From: JBOHRE01 sp050732635
GTDB taxonomy: Bacteria; Gemmatimonadota; Gemmatimonadetes; Longimicrobiales; RSA9
DNA: 58,255 bases
Reading direction: 5' to 3'
Assembly (NCBI GenBank): GCA_050732635.1
Contig: JBOHRE010000008.1
Span: 1-58,255 of the forward strand
Below the pieces are notes generated by a model. It was not told the DNA's origin. It saw nothing but the letters and a program-made list of their open reading frames with translations, and ran no database searches. The position numbers were made by a program, and so were the translations under genes. Below are positions 1 to 7,542 of the stretch, piece after piece. How positions within the stretch are numbered: position 1 is the stretch's first letter; each line of letters starts with the position of its first letter.

Positions 1-105
1 GATCATGAGGGCGGCGCCTCGCCCGAGCAGGGCCTCGGCGATGGCGTAGCCGATGCCGCGCGAGGCGCCGGTCACCAGCGCGACCTTACCACCGAGCTGT
101 GTCAT
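1..105 (-). CDS. Short-chain dehydrogenase/reductase, N-terminal fragment
   Basis: The 35 visible codons begin at an ATG and run off the left edge of the window. They encode the first beta strand and glycine-rich turn of a Rossmann fold (KVALVTGASRGIGYAIAEAL), which is the classical SDR TGxxxGxG nucleotide-binding motif. The family uses NAD(P)H to reduce or oxidise carbonyl and hydroxyl groups. The substrate cannot be read because the catalytic Ser-Tyr-Lys region lies outside the window. The gene is divergent from the pteridine-reductase-like SDR that begins about 80 bases away, so the two probably share a promoter region. Confidence 0.85.
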   Translation of the reverse strand, partial: MTQLGGKVALVTGASRGIGYAIAEALLGRGAALMI

Positions 106-187
106 GCGCGATCCTGAAGCATGCTGACGTGGCGATGCTGCGGGAGTTTAATTGCTGCGTCCCGGCCTCGCCACTAAGATGCGGCGC

Positions 188-916
188 ATGAAACTCACAG
201 GCCGGGTGGCGCTGGTCACGGGCGGCGCACGCCGCATCGGCCGTGCGCTCACGCTCGCGCTGGCCCGTGCGGGCGCCGACGTCGCCATCAACCATCACGG
301 CTCCGAGCAGGAAGCCGAGCGTACGGCCGCCGATGTGCGTGAGCTGGGCCGCCGCGCCCTCGTCGTCAGGGCCGACCTGGCGCAGGTCGCCGAAGCGCGC
401 CGCCTGGTCGATACCGCAGCCCAGGCGTTGGGACGCCTGGATATCCTGGTCAACAGCGCCGCGCGCTTCGACAGCGGCAGTATCGAGGACATCGACGAGG
501 CCGCCTGGGATCGCGTGATGGCCGTGAACCTGCGCGCGCCGTTCTTCCTGTCGCAGGCCGCCGTGCCGCACATGAAGGAGGCCGGCGTGATCATCAACAT
601 CGCCGATCTCGCCGCGTTTCAATCCTGGACGCACTACGCGCATCATGCGGCCGCAAAGGCCGGTCTGGTCCACCTGACGCGCGTGTTGGCGCGGGCGCTC
701 GCCCCGGCAATCCGCGTGAACTGCATCGCCCCCGGCACGGTGTTGCCTCCGCCGGGCACCAGCGCTCAGGAGGTGGCTCGACTCGCGAAGCGGGCCGCGC
801 TCGGCCGCATCGGTTCGCCCGACGACGTCGCGCGTGCCCTGCTCTATCTCATCGAGGCCGACTACGTGACCGGCCACGTCCTGGTGCTGGACGGCGGTCG
901 GCTGCTGAACTGCTGA
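188..916 (+). CDS. SDR oxidoreductase of pteridine-reductase type with altered catalytic residues
   Basis: A 242-residue Rossmann-fold reductase. The nucleotide motif TGGARRIGRAL (residues 11-21) has Arg where classical SDRs have Gly, as in PTR1/FolM pteridine reductases, followed by NHH after the second strand. The catalytic segment is IINIAD(140)...H(153)AAAK(157). Asp140 replaces the usual Ser, as in PTR1. The Tyr of YxxxK is His153, and the nearest Tyr is residue 150. The C-terminal end (GHVLVLDGG) is typical of the family. I chose the ATG at 188 because the homologous region starts there; an ATG at 179 and a TTG at 152 are in frame. The likely role is NADPH-dependent pterin or related carbonyl reduction; the substrate is unproven. 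Confidence 0.85.
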   Translation: MKLTGRVALVTGGARRIGRALTLALARAGADVAINHHGSEQEAERTAADVRELGRRALVVRADLAQVAEARRLVDTAAQALGRLDILVNSAARFDSGSIEDIDEAAWDRVMAVNLRAPFFLSQAAVPHMKEAGVIINIADLAAFQSWTHYAHHAAAKAGLVHLTRVLARALAPAIRVNCIAPGTVLPPPGTSAQEVARLAKRAALGRIGSPDDVARALLYLIEADYVTGHVLVLDGGRLLNC

Positions 917-985
917 AGCGTTCGCGTGCTGGCTGTGCGTCCGGCGGACCCGGGGCGGCCGCTCCGGGTATGACGACCGCCTCGC

Positions 986-3055
986 ATGAGACCCCCATAC
1001 CAGACTTCGCTGCTGGCGCTGCTCGCGCTATGCGCGGCCGGCACTCCCGCGTTCGCGCAGGAGTGCCCGACCGTGGCCGATCTCCGGGCATACGAGCCGC
1101 CCGAAGCCGCGCGTGTGTTTGCCGGAGACGGCTCGTTCCTCGCTCACCTTTCCCCACATCGGCGGGTCGTGCTGCCGTACGAGCGCGTCCCCGCTTTGCT
1201 GCGCGACGGCTTCGTCGCGGTCGAAGACCGCCGCTTCTGGGATCATGGTGGCGTGGACCTGCGTGCCGTGGCGCGCGCCTCGCTGCGCAACGTGATGAGC
1301 CTGTCCTTCCGTGAAGGGTTCAGCACGATCACCATGCAGCTCGCGCGCACGGTCTTTCCCGACAGACTGCCGATGTCGGAGAAGGTCGGCCGCAAGCTGT
1401 GCGAGGTGAAGCTCGCGCCACAGGTCGAGCGGAGCTTCACGAAGCAGCAGATCCTGCAGCTCTATCTCAACCAGTTGAACCTGGGCGATGGTACCTTCGG
1501 CGTGGAAGCGGCGGCGCAGGGCTACTTCGGTAAGTCGGCGGTCGATCTGTCGGTGGCCGAGGCCGCACTGCTGATCGGTCTCGCCAAGAATCCAGCAGGC
1601 TACAATCCGCGGCGTCATCCGGCGGCGGCGCTGGCTCGCCGTAACGTCGTGCTCGAGGTGATGGCGCGGGAGGCGGTGATCGAGGCCAGCGTCGCGCGCG
1701 CGGCGCAGGCGGAGCCGGTGCGACTGGCACCGCCGCTCGAAGCGGCGACACCGGCGCCCTATTTCGTTGCGGCGGTGCGGCGCGAGCTACACGAGCGACT
1801 CGGCGAGGAAGCCGCGTCTCGAGGTTACCGGGTCCACACCTCGCTGGAGCCACAGCTGCAGCGCGCGGCAGCGGCGGCGCTCCGCGCCCAACTCGGCCGT
1901 ATCGAGGCGGGCGCGTACGGCACGTATGCTCACGCGCGGCCTGAGAACGGCCGCCTCGAGCCTGCGAGCCGCACCGCGTCGCAGTACCTGCAGGGGCTCG
2001 TGGTCGCGCTCGATCCCGGCAGCGGCGCGATCCGCGCACTGGTCGGCGGTCGCGACTTTTCGCATTCGCAGTACGACCGCGCATTGCTGGCGCGCCGTCA
2101 GCCCGGCTCCGCCTTCAAGGGCATCGTCTACGCTGCGGCGCTGCGGGCAGGATTGACGCTGGCCGAGCGGGTCGAGACCACGCCCGTCTCGATCACGGCA
2201 GGAGGCGGCGTTGCCTGGCGTCCGCGGGATCACGTCGCCGACTCGGTCGACGCGCTCTCGGTCCGCGACGCGCTCGCCCAGTCGGCCAACAACGCCACGG
2301 TGCGGATCGGGCGCTGGGTCGGCGAGCGCAAGGTGATCGAGCTCGCGCAGGCACTGGGCATCACGAGCCCGATTCCAGAGTACCCGTCGATCCTGCTGGG
2401 CGCGGCGGAGGTCGCACCGGTGGAGCTGGTGGCGGCCTACGCTGCGTTCGGCAACGGCGGCTGGCGGATCACGCCGCATCTGATCACGCGCGTCGAGGAC
2501 TCTGCCGGGCGGCTCATCTGGGCACCGCGCGTTGAACGGCGGCGCGCGCTCGACGAGGACGTCGCATTTCTGACCCTGAGCGCACTCGAGGAGGTCGTCG
2601 ATCGTGGGACCGGCAACGTGATCCGTCAGGCCGGGTTCTGGCTGCCGGCAGCGGGGAAGACCGGCACGTCGAACCAGGGCAAGGATGCCTGGTTCATCGG
2701 ACTGACGCCCGACCTCGCCGCCGGCATCTGGGTCGGCTTCGACCGACCCCGCGCGATCCTGCCCGGTGGCGCCGGCGGCGCCGCTGGGTTTGCCGTACCC
2801 GCCTGGACGGAAATGATGAAGGCCTACTACGTGGGTCGGCCGGCGCCTGCGCCGTGGTCGGCGCCCGAGACGATCCGAGCGCTCCCCGTCGATGCGACCA
2901 CCGGGGGCCTCGCCACCGGGAACTGCCCGGACGAGGACGTGCGTGTGGAATACTTCCGGCAGGGCAGCGAGCCCGCAGCCTTTTGCCCGCTCCACCCGGA
3001 GCGTGGCTTCGAGCGCTTCTTCGATCGGCTCTGGCGGCGCGTGCGCGGCGGCTGA
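986..3055 (+). CDS. Class A penicillin-binding protein (glycosyltransferase plus transpeptidase)
   Basis: A bifunctional peptidoglycan synthase of 689 residues. The N-terminus looks like a cleavable signal peptide (hydrophobic residues 8-22, then AFA-Q) rather than the usual membrane anchor. The GT51 glycosyltransferase domain covers about residues 60-230, with the catalytic Glu80 in EDRRFWDHGG, then GFSTITMQLAR and KQQILQLYLN. The transpeptidase domain covers about 335-620, with S375xxK378 (GSAFK), S433-A-N435 and K558-T-G560. It would polymerise lipid II and crosslink stem peptides in the periplasm. A short Cys-containing tail follows. The domain order resembles PBP1A/PBP1C, and I cannot decide which. 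It converges on trxB with a 28-base gap. Confidence 0.95.
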   Translation: MRPPYQTSLLALLALCAAGTPAFAQECPTVADLRAYEPPEAARVFAGDGSFLAHLSPHRRVVLPYERVPALLRDGFVAVEDRRFWDHGGVDLRAVARASLRNVMSLSFREGFSTITMQLARTVFPDRLPMSEKVGRKLCEVKLAPQVERSFTKQQILQLYLNQLNLGDGTFGVEAAAQGYFGKSAVDLSVAEAALLIGLAKNPAGYNPRRHPAAALARRNVVLEVMAREAVIEASVARAAQAEPVRLAPPLEAATPAPYFVAAVRRELHERLGEEAASRGYRVHTSLEPQLQRAAAAALRAQLGRIEAGAYGTYAHARPENGRLEPASRTASQYLQGLVVALDPGSGAIRALVGGRDFSHSQYDRALLARRQPGSAFKGIVYAAALRAGLTLAERVETTPVSITAGGGVAWRPRDHVADSVDALSVRDALAQSANNATVRIGRWVGERKVIELAQALGITSPIPEYPSILLGAAEVAPVELVAAYAAFGNGGWRITPHLITRVEDSAGRLIWAPRVERRRALDEDVAFLTLSALEEVVDRGTGNVIRQAGFWLPAAGKTGTSNQGKDAWFIGLTPDLAAGIWVGFDRPRAILPGGAGGAAGFAVPAWTEMMKAYYVGRPAPAPWSAPETIRALPVDATTGGLATGNCPDEDVRVEYFRQGSEPAAFCPLHPERGFERFFDRLWRRVRGG

Positions 3056-3083
3056 GCCCCGGAACATCGCCGAGCCGCGCCGG

Positions 3084-4094
3084 CTAGTTCTCGGCCGGCG
3101 CCTCCGCCGTCTCGAGCACCGGTGATTCGCCGATCCCGTGGTGCGCCAGCCAACGCTCGGCCTCGAGCGCAGCCATGCAGCCGGTACCCGCGGCCGTGAC
3201 GGCCTGACGGTAATAGCTGTCCATCACATCGCCGGCCGCGAACACGCCCGCCGCGCTGGTTGCGGTGCGCCATGGCTTCGTCTTGATGTAGCCGGAAGGA
3301 TACAGCTCGAGCTGGCCCTCGAGGAAGGCCGTATTCGGCGTGTGGCCGATCGCGATGAAGAGGCCACCCACGCGCAGCTCGTCCTCGGCGCCGCTCTGCG
3401 TATCACGCACCCGCACGCCCGTGACGTAGTCGTCGCCGAGGACCTCGACGACGACCGCATTCCACAGGAAGCGGATCTTCGCGTGCGCCTGCGCACGATC
3501 GGCCATGATCGGGGATGCCCGCAACGTGTCGCGGCGGTGGATCACCACCACCTCGCTGCCAAACTTGGTCAGATACAGCGCCTCTTCCATGGCGGAATCG
3601 CCACCGCCGACCACGGCGAGCACGCGGTTCCGAAAGGCCGGCAGCGCGCCATCGCAGACCGCGCAGGCGGATACGCCACCGCCGGTCTGTGCGAGCCGCT
3701 GCTCGTTCGCCAGCCCGAGCCAGTTCGCCTTTGCGCCCGTCGCGACGATCAGGGCATCGGTCCGGATCTCGCGGCCGCCACTCGACCGCAGACGTAACGG
3801 CGCCGCCGCCAGCTCGACCGCAGCGATGTTCTCGGCAAGCACGCGTGCCCCGAAGCGCGTCGCCTGCTGCCGGAACCGCTCCATCATTTCCGGACCGCTC
3901 ACGCCGTCCGGAAAACCCGGATAATTCTCGACATCCGTGGTATACATCAACTGGCCACCGGGAATCATCGTCCGACTCGCCTCGCCTTCGAAGACCAGAG
4001 GCTGCAGATTGGCCCGCGCCGCGTAGATTGCGGCCGTCCATGCGGCAGGCCCCGAACCGATGATGGTGACCAACTCGCGCGTACTCTCCGACAT
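3084..4094 (-). CDS. trxB: Thioredoxin reductase
   Basis: A 336-residue flavoprotein of the low-molecular-weight thioredoxin reductase family, which passes electrons from NADPH through FAD and a redox disulfide to thioredoxin in the cytosol. The FAD motif GSGPAAWTAAIYAAR is at residues 13-27. The redox-active disulfide is C144-A-V-C147 in SACAVCDG, and the NADPH motif is VVGGGDSAMEEALYL. The C-terminal FAD-contact region reads VFAAGDV. Length and motif order are those of TrxB, and the CxxC separates it from the related NADP reductase at 7,543-8,583. The FAD fingerprint has Ala-Ala where GPAG is usual, a tolerated change. It is the only gene in its transcript that I can see. Confidence 0.96.
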   Translation of the reverse strand: MSESTRELVTIIGSGPAAWTAAIYAARANLQPLVFEGEASRTMIPGGQLMYTTDVENYPGFPDGVSGPEMMERFRQQATRFGARVLAENIAAVELAAAPLRLRSSGGREIRTDALIVATGAKANWLGLANEQRLAQTGGGVSACAVCDGALPAFRNRVLAVVGGGDSAMEEALYLTKFGSEVVVIHRRDTLRASPIMADRAQAHAKIRFLWNAVVVEVLGDDYVTGVRVRDTQSGAEDELRVGGLFIAIGHTPNTAFLEGQLELYPSGYIKTKPWRTATSAAGVFAAGDVMDSYYRQAVTAAGTGCMAALEAERWLAHHGIGESPVLETAEAPAEN

Positions 4095-4255
4095 TCACGA
4101 CCTCGATTGCTCCGGATCAACGCTGGCGCACCCGGGCGCGCTCGCCGCAAGCGCTTTGCTGAGCCAAGTCTACCCGCTGCGTCAAGGCCCAGCAACCAGC
4201 ACATCGCTGGCGTGGGTACGAGGCCGATGCTAACTTTTGCTTCGCTCGGAGGCCC

Positions 4256-4972
4256 ATGACCGCTGCCGGATTTCCCGCCCCACACATCGATCAAATCGAG
4301 CGCCTGCTGCGCGCGCTCTCGGGGATCGTTTCGGCCCGGGTCGTCGCTGCCAGTGACGGTCGGCCCGAAGAGATCCACGTGATCGCGGCGCCGGGGCTCC
4401 ATGCGAAGCAGGTCGTGCGCAATATCGAGTCGGCACTGAACGCGCGCTTCGGGCTCGACATCGATCGGCGCATCATCAGCGTCGCGCAGGTCAATGGTGG
4501 TAACGGTCAGGCCATGGGTGATGACGATGAGACGTTCGGCGGCGGCGTGCCGGCGGCCAGCGAAGCGGCCGCCACGATCGGCGCGACCGAGCGACGCCTT
4601 GTCTTCGTCGGCTTCGAAGCCACGTCGCGGACCGCCCAGGGCATCGTGTGCCGCGTGCTGCTGCGGCGCGACGAGGAGCTGGTCGAGGGGACGGGTGAAG
4701 GGCCGGACACCCAGCACGGCCGCTGTGAGGCCGGCGCGCGCGCGCTGTTCAACGCGCTTGCCGCCGCACGCGGCGATGACAGCCTCGTGCTGGAGGGCGT
4801 GACGCTGCTGCTGACGCACGGACGCGAAATGGTTCTGGTCGCCGCCCGCGCGCTCGCGGGTCGGGCGTCGCTGCCGCTCAGCGGCGCCGCGCCGCTCGGC
4901 CGCTCGCCCGAGGAAGCTGCCGTCTATGCGGCGCTGCAGGCCACGAACCGCTGGGCGACGCGCGAGGACTGA
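4256..4972 (+). CDS. Conserved protein of unknown function, two-domain paralogue A
   Basis: A 238-residue protein that I cannot name. Residues about 9-78 (IERLLRALSGIVSARVV...EEIHVIAAPG...RRIISVAQV) form an alpha/beta domain. Residues about 110-235 form a second domain ending LEGVTLLLTHGREMVLVAARAL...AAVYAALQATNRW. A low-complexity acidic and Gly/Ala linker separates them. Both domains have weak counterparts, in the same order, in the protein at 6,146-6,985; this is visible by eye. The start is supported by GGAGG just upstream of the ATG. No signal peptide or membrane segment is seen, so it should be cytosolic. It is followed after 70 bases by a histidine kinase, which suggests a shared signalling or regulatory role; that is inference only. 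Confidence 0.8.
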   Translation: MTAAGFPAPHIDQIERLLRALSGIVSARVVAASDGRPEEIHVIAAPGLHAKQVVRNIESALNARFGLDIDRRIISVAQVNGGNGQAMGDDDETFGGGVPAASEAAATIGATERRLVFVGFEATSRTAQGIVCRVLLRRDEELVEGTGEGPDTQHGRCEAGARALFNALAAARGDDSLVLEGVTLLLTHGREMVLVAARALAGRASLPLSGAAPLGRSPEEAAVYAALQATNRWATRED

Positions 4973-5042
4973 ACGCGCGTCAGCATCAAACCCGGCTGTC
5001 GCCGGGCGAACGCCATAGGTCCATCCCCATTACAGTCGAGCA

Positions 5043-6149
5043 ATGCATCCGCCGACCGGAACCAGTGCCGACGAGGCGAACGACCCGATCGTGCCCGCAG
5101 AGCCGTCGCCCGCCACAGCCGCACCGGACGCCGAAGTCGGGTCGCGCGCCTCGCCGCATGCCGATGCGCTGACCAGCGCGCTGGCCGCCGAGCTGGCGCG
5201 CATTGCCCGCCAGATGGACGCACACCTGGCGAGTGATGATCCGCTGCTGCGGCCGCGCCTCGCGCGCGCAGCCCGCCTCGCGCACCGCTGGCTGCATACC
5301 CGCGAGGCCGACGCACCGTTGCGGCCCGCGGCCACCAGCGGCGCGGACGCGCCCAGCCAGGGCCCGGTCGGCACGTTCGCAACCGAAATCGGCGGCGAGG
5401 ACCCGGCCGCGGCGGCGCTGCTCGACCGAAACCAGCGGCTCCGACACGAGAACGCGGCGCTGCGCGAGGAGCTCGAGCGTCGCCGACGTGCGTGGTCGTA
5501 CGCCGTTCACGAGCTGCGCAATGCGGCCGATGCGCTGTCGAGCTGGATCTACGCGTTGCGCGGATCAGCAGCCCGCCGCGAGTCGTGGTACCCCGCTCTG
5601 GTACGTGCCGCGGAAGCTGTGCTGCGCCGCGCCGACGACGCGTTCATCGCAGGCGAGAGTGGCGCTCCACCCGTTCCCCTCGAGACCGAGCCGTTCGACC
5701 TCTGCGAGGCCGCACGTGCCGCGGTCCGTCAGGTCGCGCCTTCCGGTGATGCCCACGACATCGGCATCACGCTGGCGACACCCTCCGGCTCGCAGCCCGT
5801 CATGGCGCAGGGCAACCGCGACCGCGTGCTGCAGATCACCGGCAACCTGCTGCGCAATGCGATCGCCGCCACGCCCGACGGCGGCATGATCGTCGTCACC
5901 GTGCGCATGCGCGCGGGCCTGGCCGAGCTGCTGGTGGAGGACAGCGGGGCCGGTGTTGCCGAGAACCAGCGCGCGGCCCTCTTCGAAGTCCGCGACCTGG
6001 ACAGTCTCAGGTTGTCCGGTCAGCGCGGCCTCGGCCTACCGCTCTCGCGCATGTTCGCCGAGCAGATGGGCGGCTCGCTCGATTACCAGCCGGCGCGCTC
6101 CGGGGCGGGCGCCTGCTTCACCCTGGCATTGCCGCTCGCGACGCAATGA
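5043..6149 (+). CDS. Soluble sensor histidine kinase
   Basis: A 368-residue kinase. Residues 1-120 are low-complexity and Ala/Pro-rich, with a helical stretch near 43-88, and contain no recognised sensor domain. A coiled-coil-like region (residues 126-150) leads into the H box VHELRNAADAL, with the phospho-acceptor His156. The HATPase domain follows: N box NLLRNAIAATPDGG, G1 EDSGAGV, and G2 GQRGLGLPLSRMFAEQMGG. There is no transmembrane helix, so it is cytosolic. No response regulator is adjacent. It lies between two related proteins of unknown function, and its stop overlaps the downstream start (ATGA), which indicates translational coupling. The partner regulator and signal are unknown. Confidence 0.88.
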   Translation: MHPPTGTSADEANDPIVPAEPSPATAAPDAEVGSRASPHADALTSALAAELARIARQMDAHLASDDPLLRPRLARAARLAHRWLHTREADAPLRPAATSGADAPSQGPVGTFATEIGGEDPAAAALLDRNQRLRHENAALREELERRRRAWSYAVHELRNAADALSSWIYALRGSAARRESWYPALVRAAEAVLRRADDAFIAGESGAPPVPLETEPFDLCEAARAAVRQVAPSGDAHDIGITLATPSGSQPVMAQGNRDRVLQITGNLLRNAIAATPDGGMIVVTVRMRAGLAELLVEDSGAGVAENQRAALFEVRDLDSLRLSGQRGLGLPLSRMFAEQMGGSLDYQPARSGAGACFTLALPLATQ

Positions 6150-6985
6150 AGGCGGAGCGCAACGGCGAAGCCGCACAGCGCGCCCGGGTCGCCGCCGCGC
6201 TCGAAGAGATCCCCGGCGTGCTGGCCGCCTCCATTGCCATCGGCGACAATGGCCGCCCGCACGCCGTCTGGATCGCTGCTGCCGCCGCCGGCCGCGCGCA
6301 CCGTATCCGACGCGCAGCCGTTGAAACGCTGCGGACCCTCGGCATCGCGGTCCCGCCGGAAGCAGTTCGCGTCGGCAGCATCCGCGAGGGCGAGATTCCG
6401 CTCGAGCCGCTGCCGGGCGACGTCGCCCCGCAGGCGGCCGCCACTGGACCCGCGTCACCACCGCCACCGCCTGAACCCGCGCCCGACCCACCGTCGCGGC
6501 GTAACACGCCGGAAGGGCTGGGCCGTCCAGCCACCCCGGCCGGCACCGAGCCCCCGACCGGCTCGCAGCCCGACTTCGCCCTCGACGAGGAGATCGCACC
6601 CGCCTGGCAGGGCCGATTCCTCGTGCTCGATGACCTCGAGCTGCACAGCTCGCACCGCCGCGTCCGCGCCAACGTTCGGCTGGTTCGCCTCGGCGAAGCC
6701 TTCGATGCGGCAGCCGAGGACGTCGATACCGAGCTCGGTCGCGCTCGCGCCGCCGCTCGCGCTACCTTGACCGCCGCTCAGACCGCGGCTCGGGCCGTCA
6801 CCCTCGCCCTCGACGGCCTCCAGATCGTCTCGCTCTTCGGCCGACGACAGGTCGCGATCGCCGTCGACGCCGTGTCCGACCGCCGTTTCACTCAGCTCTC
6901 GGCCCTGGTCGCCATCGAGACCTCGCCCGAGCACGCCGCTGCGCTCGCCGCCCTGCGCGCCGTCGAACGCTGGATCGCCTGGTAG
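6146..6985 (+). CDS. Conserved protein of unknown function, two-domain paralogue B
   Basis: A 279-residue protein that I cannot name. It has an N-terminal domain (about residues 11-80, AALEEIPGVLAASIAIGDNGRPHAVWI...VRVGSI), a Pro-rich linker (about 95-135), and a C-terminal domain (about 150-279, ending ALRAVERWIAW). The order and spacing match the protein at 4,256-4,972, including the closing aromatic motif (ERWIAW here, NRWATRED there). Its ATG overlaps the stop of the histidine kinase by 4 bases, so the two are probably co-translated. No transmembrane or secretion signal is visible. Kinase adaptor or ligand-binding partner are possible roles, but neither is shown. Confidence 0.78.
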   Translation: MKAERNGEAAQRARVAAALEEIPGVLAASIAIGDNGRPHAVWIAAAAAGRAHRIRRAAVETLRTLGIAVPPEAVRVGSIREGEIPLEPLPGDVAPQAAATGPASPPPPPEPAPDPPSRRNTPEGLGRPATPAGTEPPTGSQPDFALDEEIAPAWQGRFLVLDDLELHSSHRRVRANVRLVRLGEAFDAAAEDVDTELGRARAAARATLTAAQTAARAVTLALDGLQIVSLFGRRQVAIAVDAVSDRRFTQLSALVAIETSPEHAAALAALRAVERWIAW

Positions 6986-6995
6986 CCGCCGCCCG

Positions 6996-7448
6996 CTACC
7001 AACCGTGGAGGATCCGCTCCAGATCTTCCTTGTGCTTCGTCTCCTCTGCCACGATCCCCTCCAGGTCCACCTTCAACCCCAGCTCACCCGCCGCTTCCGC
7101 CTGCTCGATCCGCTTCGTGTACCGCGCGATGGTCGACCGTTCCGACTCCAGTGCACGCTCCAACAGACTCCGGTTGTCCCCCGCCAGCTCCACCGTCGCC
7201 GGCTCCGTCGTCGGCGTTCCGCCCAGCGCGATCACCTTGTGCGCCAGAAACTTCGCGTGCGCCAGCTCATCGGCGATCTCGCCCTCGAGAAACTCCGACA
7301 GCTCCGGCCGCAGCGGCCCGCTCACCAGCCGCGAGTACAACAGGTAGGACAGGATCGCCTGATACTCGTGCGCCAGATCGTCATTCAGCCCGCGTATCAG
7401 CGCGTGCCGCCGATCCAGCGCCCGGACCTTCTTTCGTGATGCTTCCAT
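6996..7448 (-). CDS. Ferritin-like di-iron protein (bacterioferritin/DPS-like)
   Basis: A 150-residue all-helical protein with ferritin-like metal-binding motifs: HEYQAILSYLLY (helix A), GEIADELAHAKFLAHKV (ExxH, helix B), ALESERSTIARYTKRI (helix C) and IVAEETKHKEDLERI (ExxH, helix D). The family stores iron or carries out di-iron oxidation in the cytosol. I chose the ATG at 7,448 because GGAGG lies 8 bases upstream; an in-frame TTG five codons earlier has no such site. A near-perfect 7-1-7 palindrome resembling a Fur box lies 32 bases upstream of this start, consistent with iron-responsive control. It converges on the kinase operon. Confidence 0.85.
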   Translation of the reverse strand: MEASRKKVRALDRRHALIRGLNDDLAHEYQAILSYLLYSRLVSGPLRPELSEFLEGEIADELAHAKFLAHKVIALGGTPTTEPATVELAGDNRSLLERALESERSTIARYTKRIEQAEAAGELGLKVDLEGIVAEETKHKEDLERILHGW

Positions 7449-7456
7449 TGGCGTGG

Positions 7457-7461
7457 CCTCC
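7457..7461 (-). promoter_or_regulatory. Ribosome-binding site deciding the ferritin-like start
   Basis: GGAGG on the minus strand is followed by 8 bases and then ATG at 7,448. It favours that start over the upstream in-frame TTG at 7,463. Confidence 0.7.
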
Positions 7462-7479
7462 AAGCTGGGGAACCCATAT

Positions 7480-7494
7480 CAATAATCATTATTG
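7480..7494. promoter_or_regulatory. Fur-like iron box palindrome
   Basis: CAATAAT-C-ATTATTG is a perfect 7-1-7 inverted repeat in a very GC-rich surrounding. The Fur consensus in 7-1-7 form is TGATAAT-N-ATTATCA; the two outer bases of each arm differ, symmetrically, so 10 of the 14 arm positions match. It lies upstream of the ferritin-like gene on the minus strand and just past the end of the NADP-reductase gene. The position suits a repressor site over the ferritin promoter. Function is inferred from the match and the neighbour. Confidence 0.6.
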
Positions 7495-7542
7495 TTCTCC
7501 ACGGAGCCCGCCGCAAGGGTTCGCGCGCCGCTCGCCACAGCT

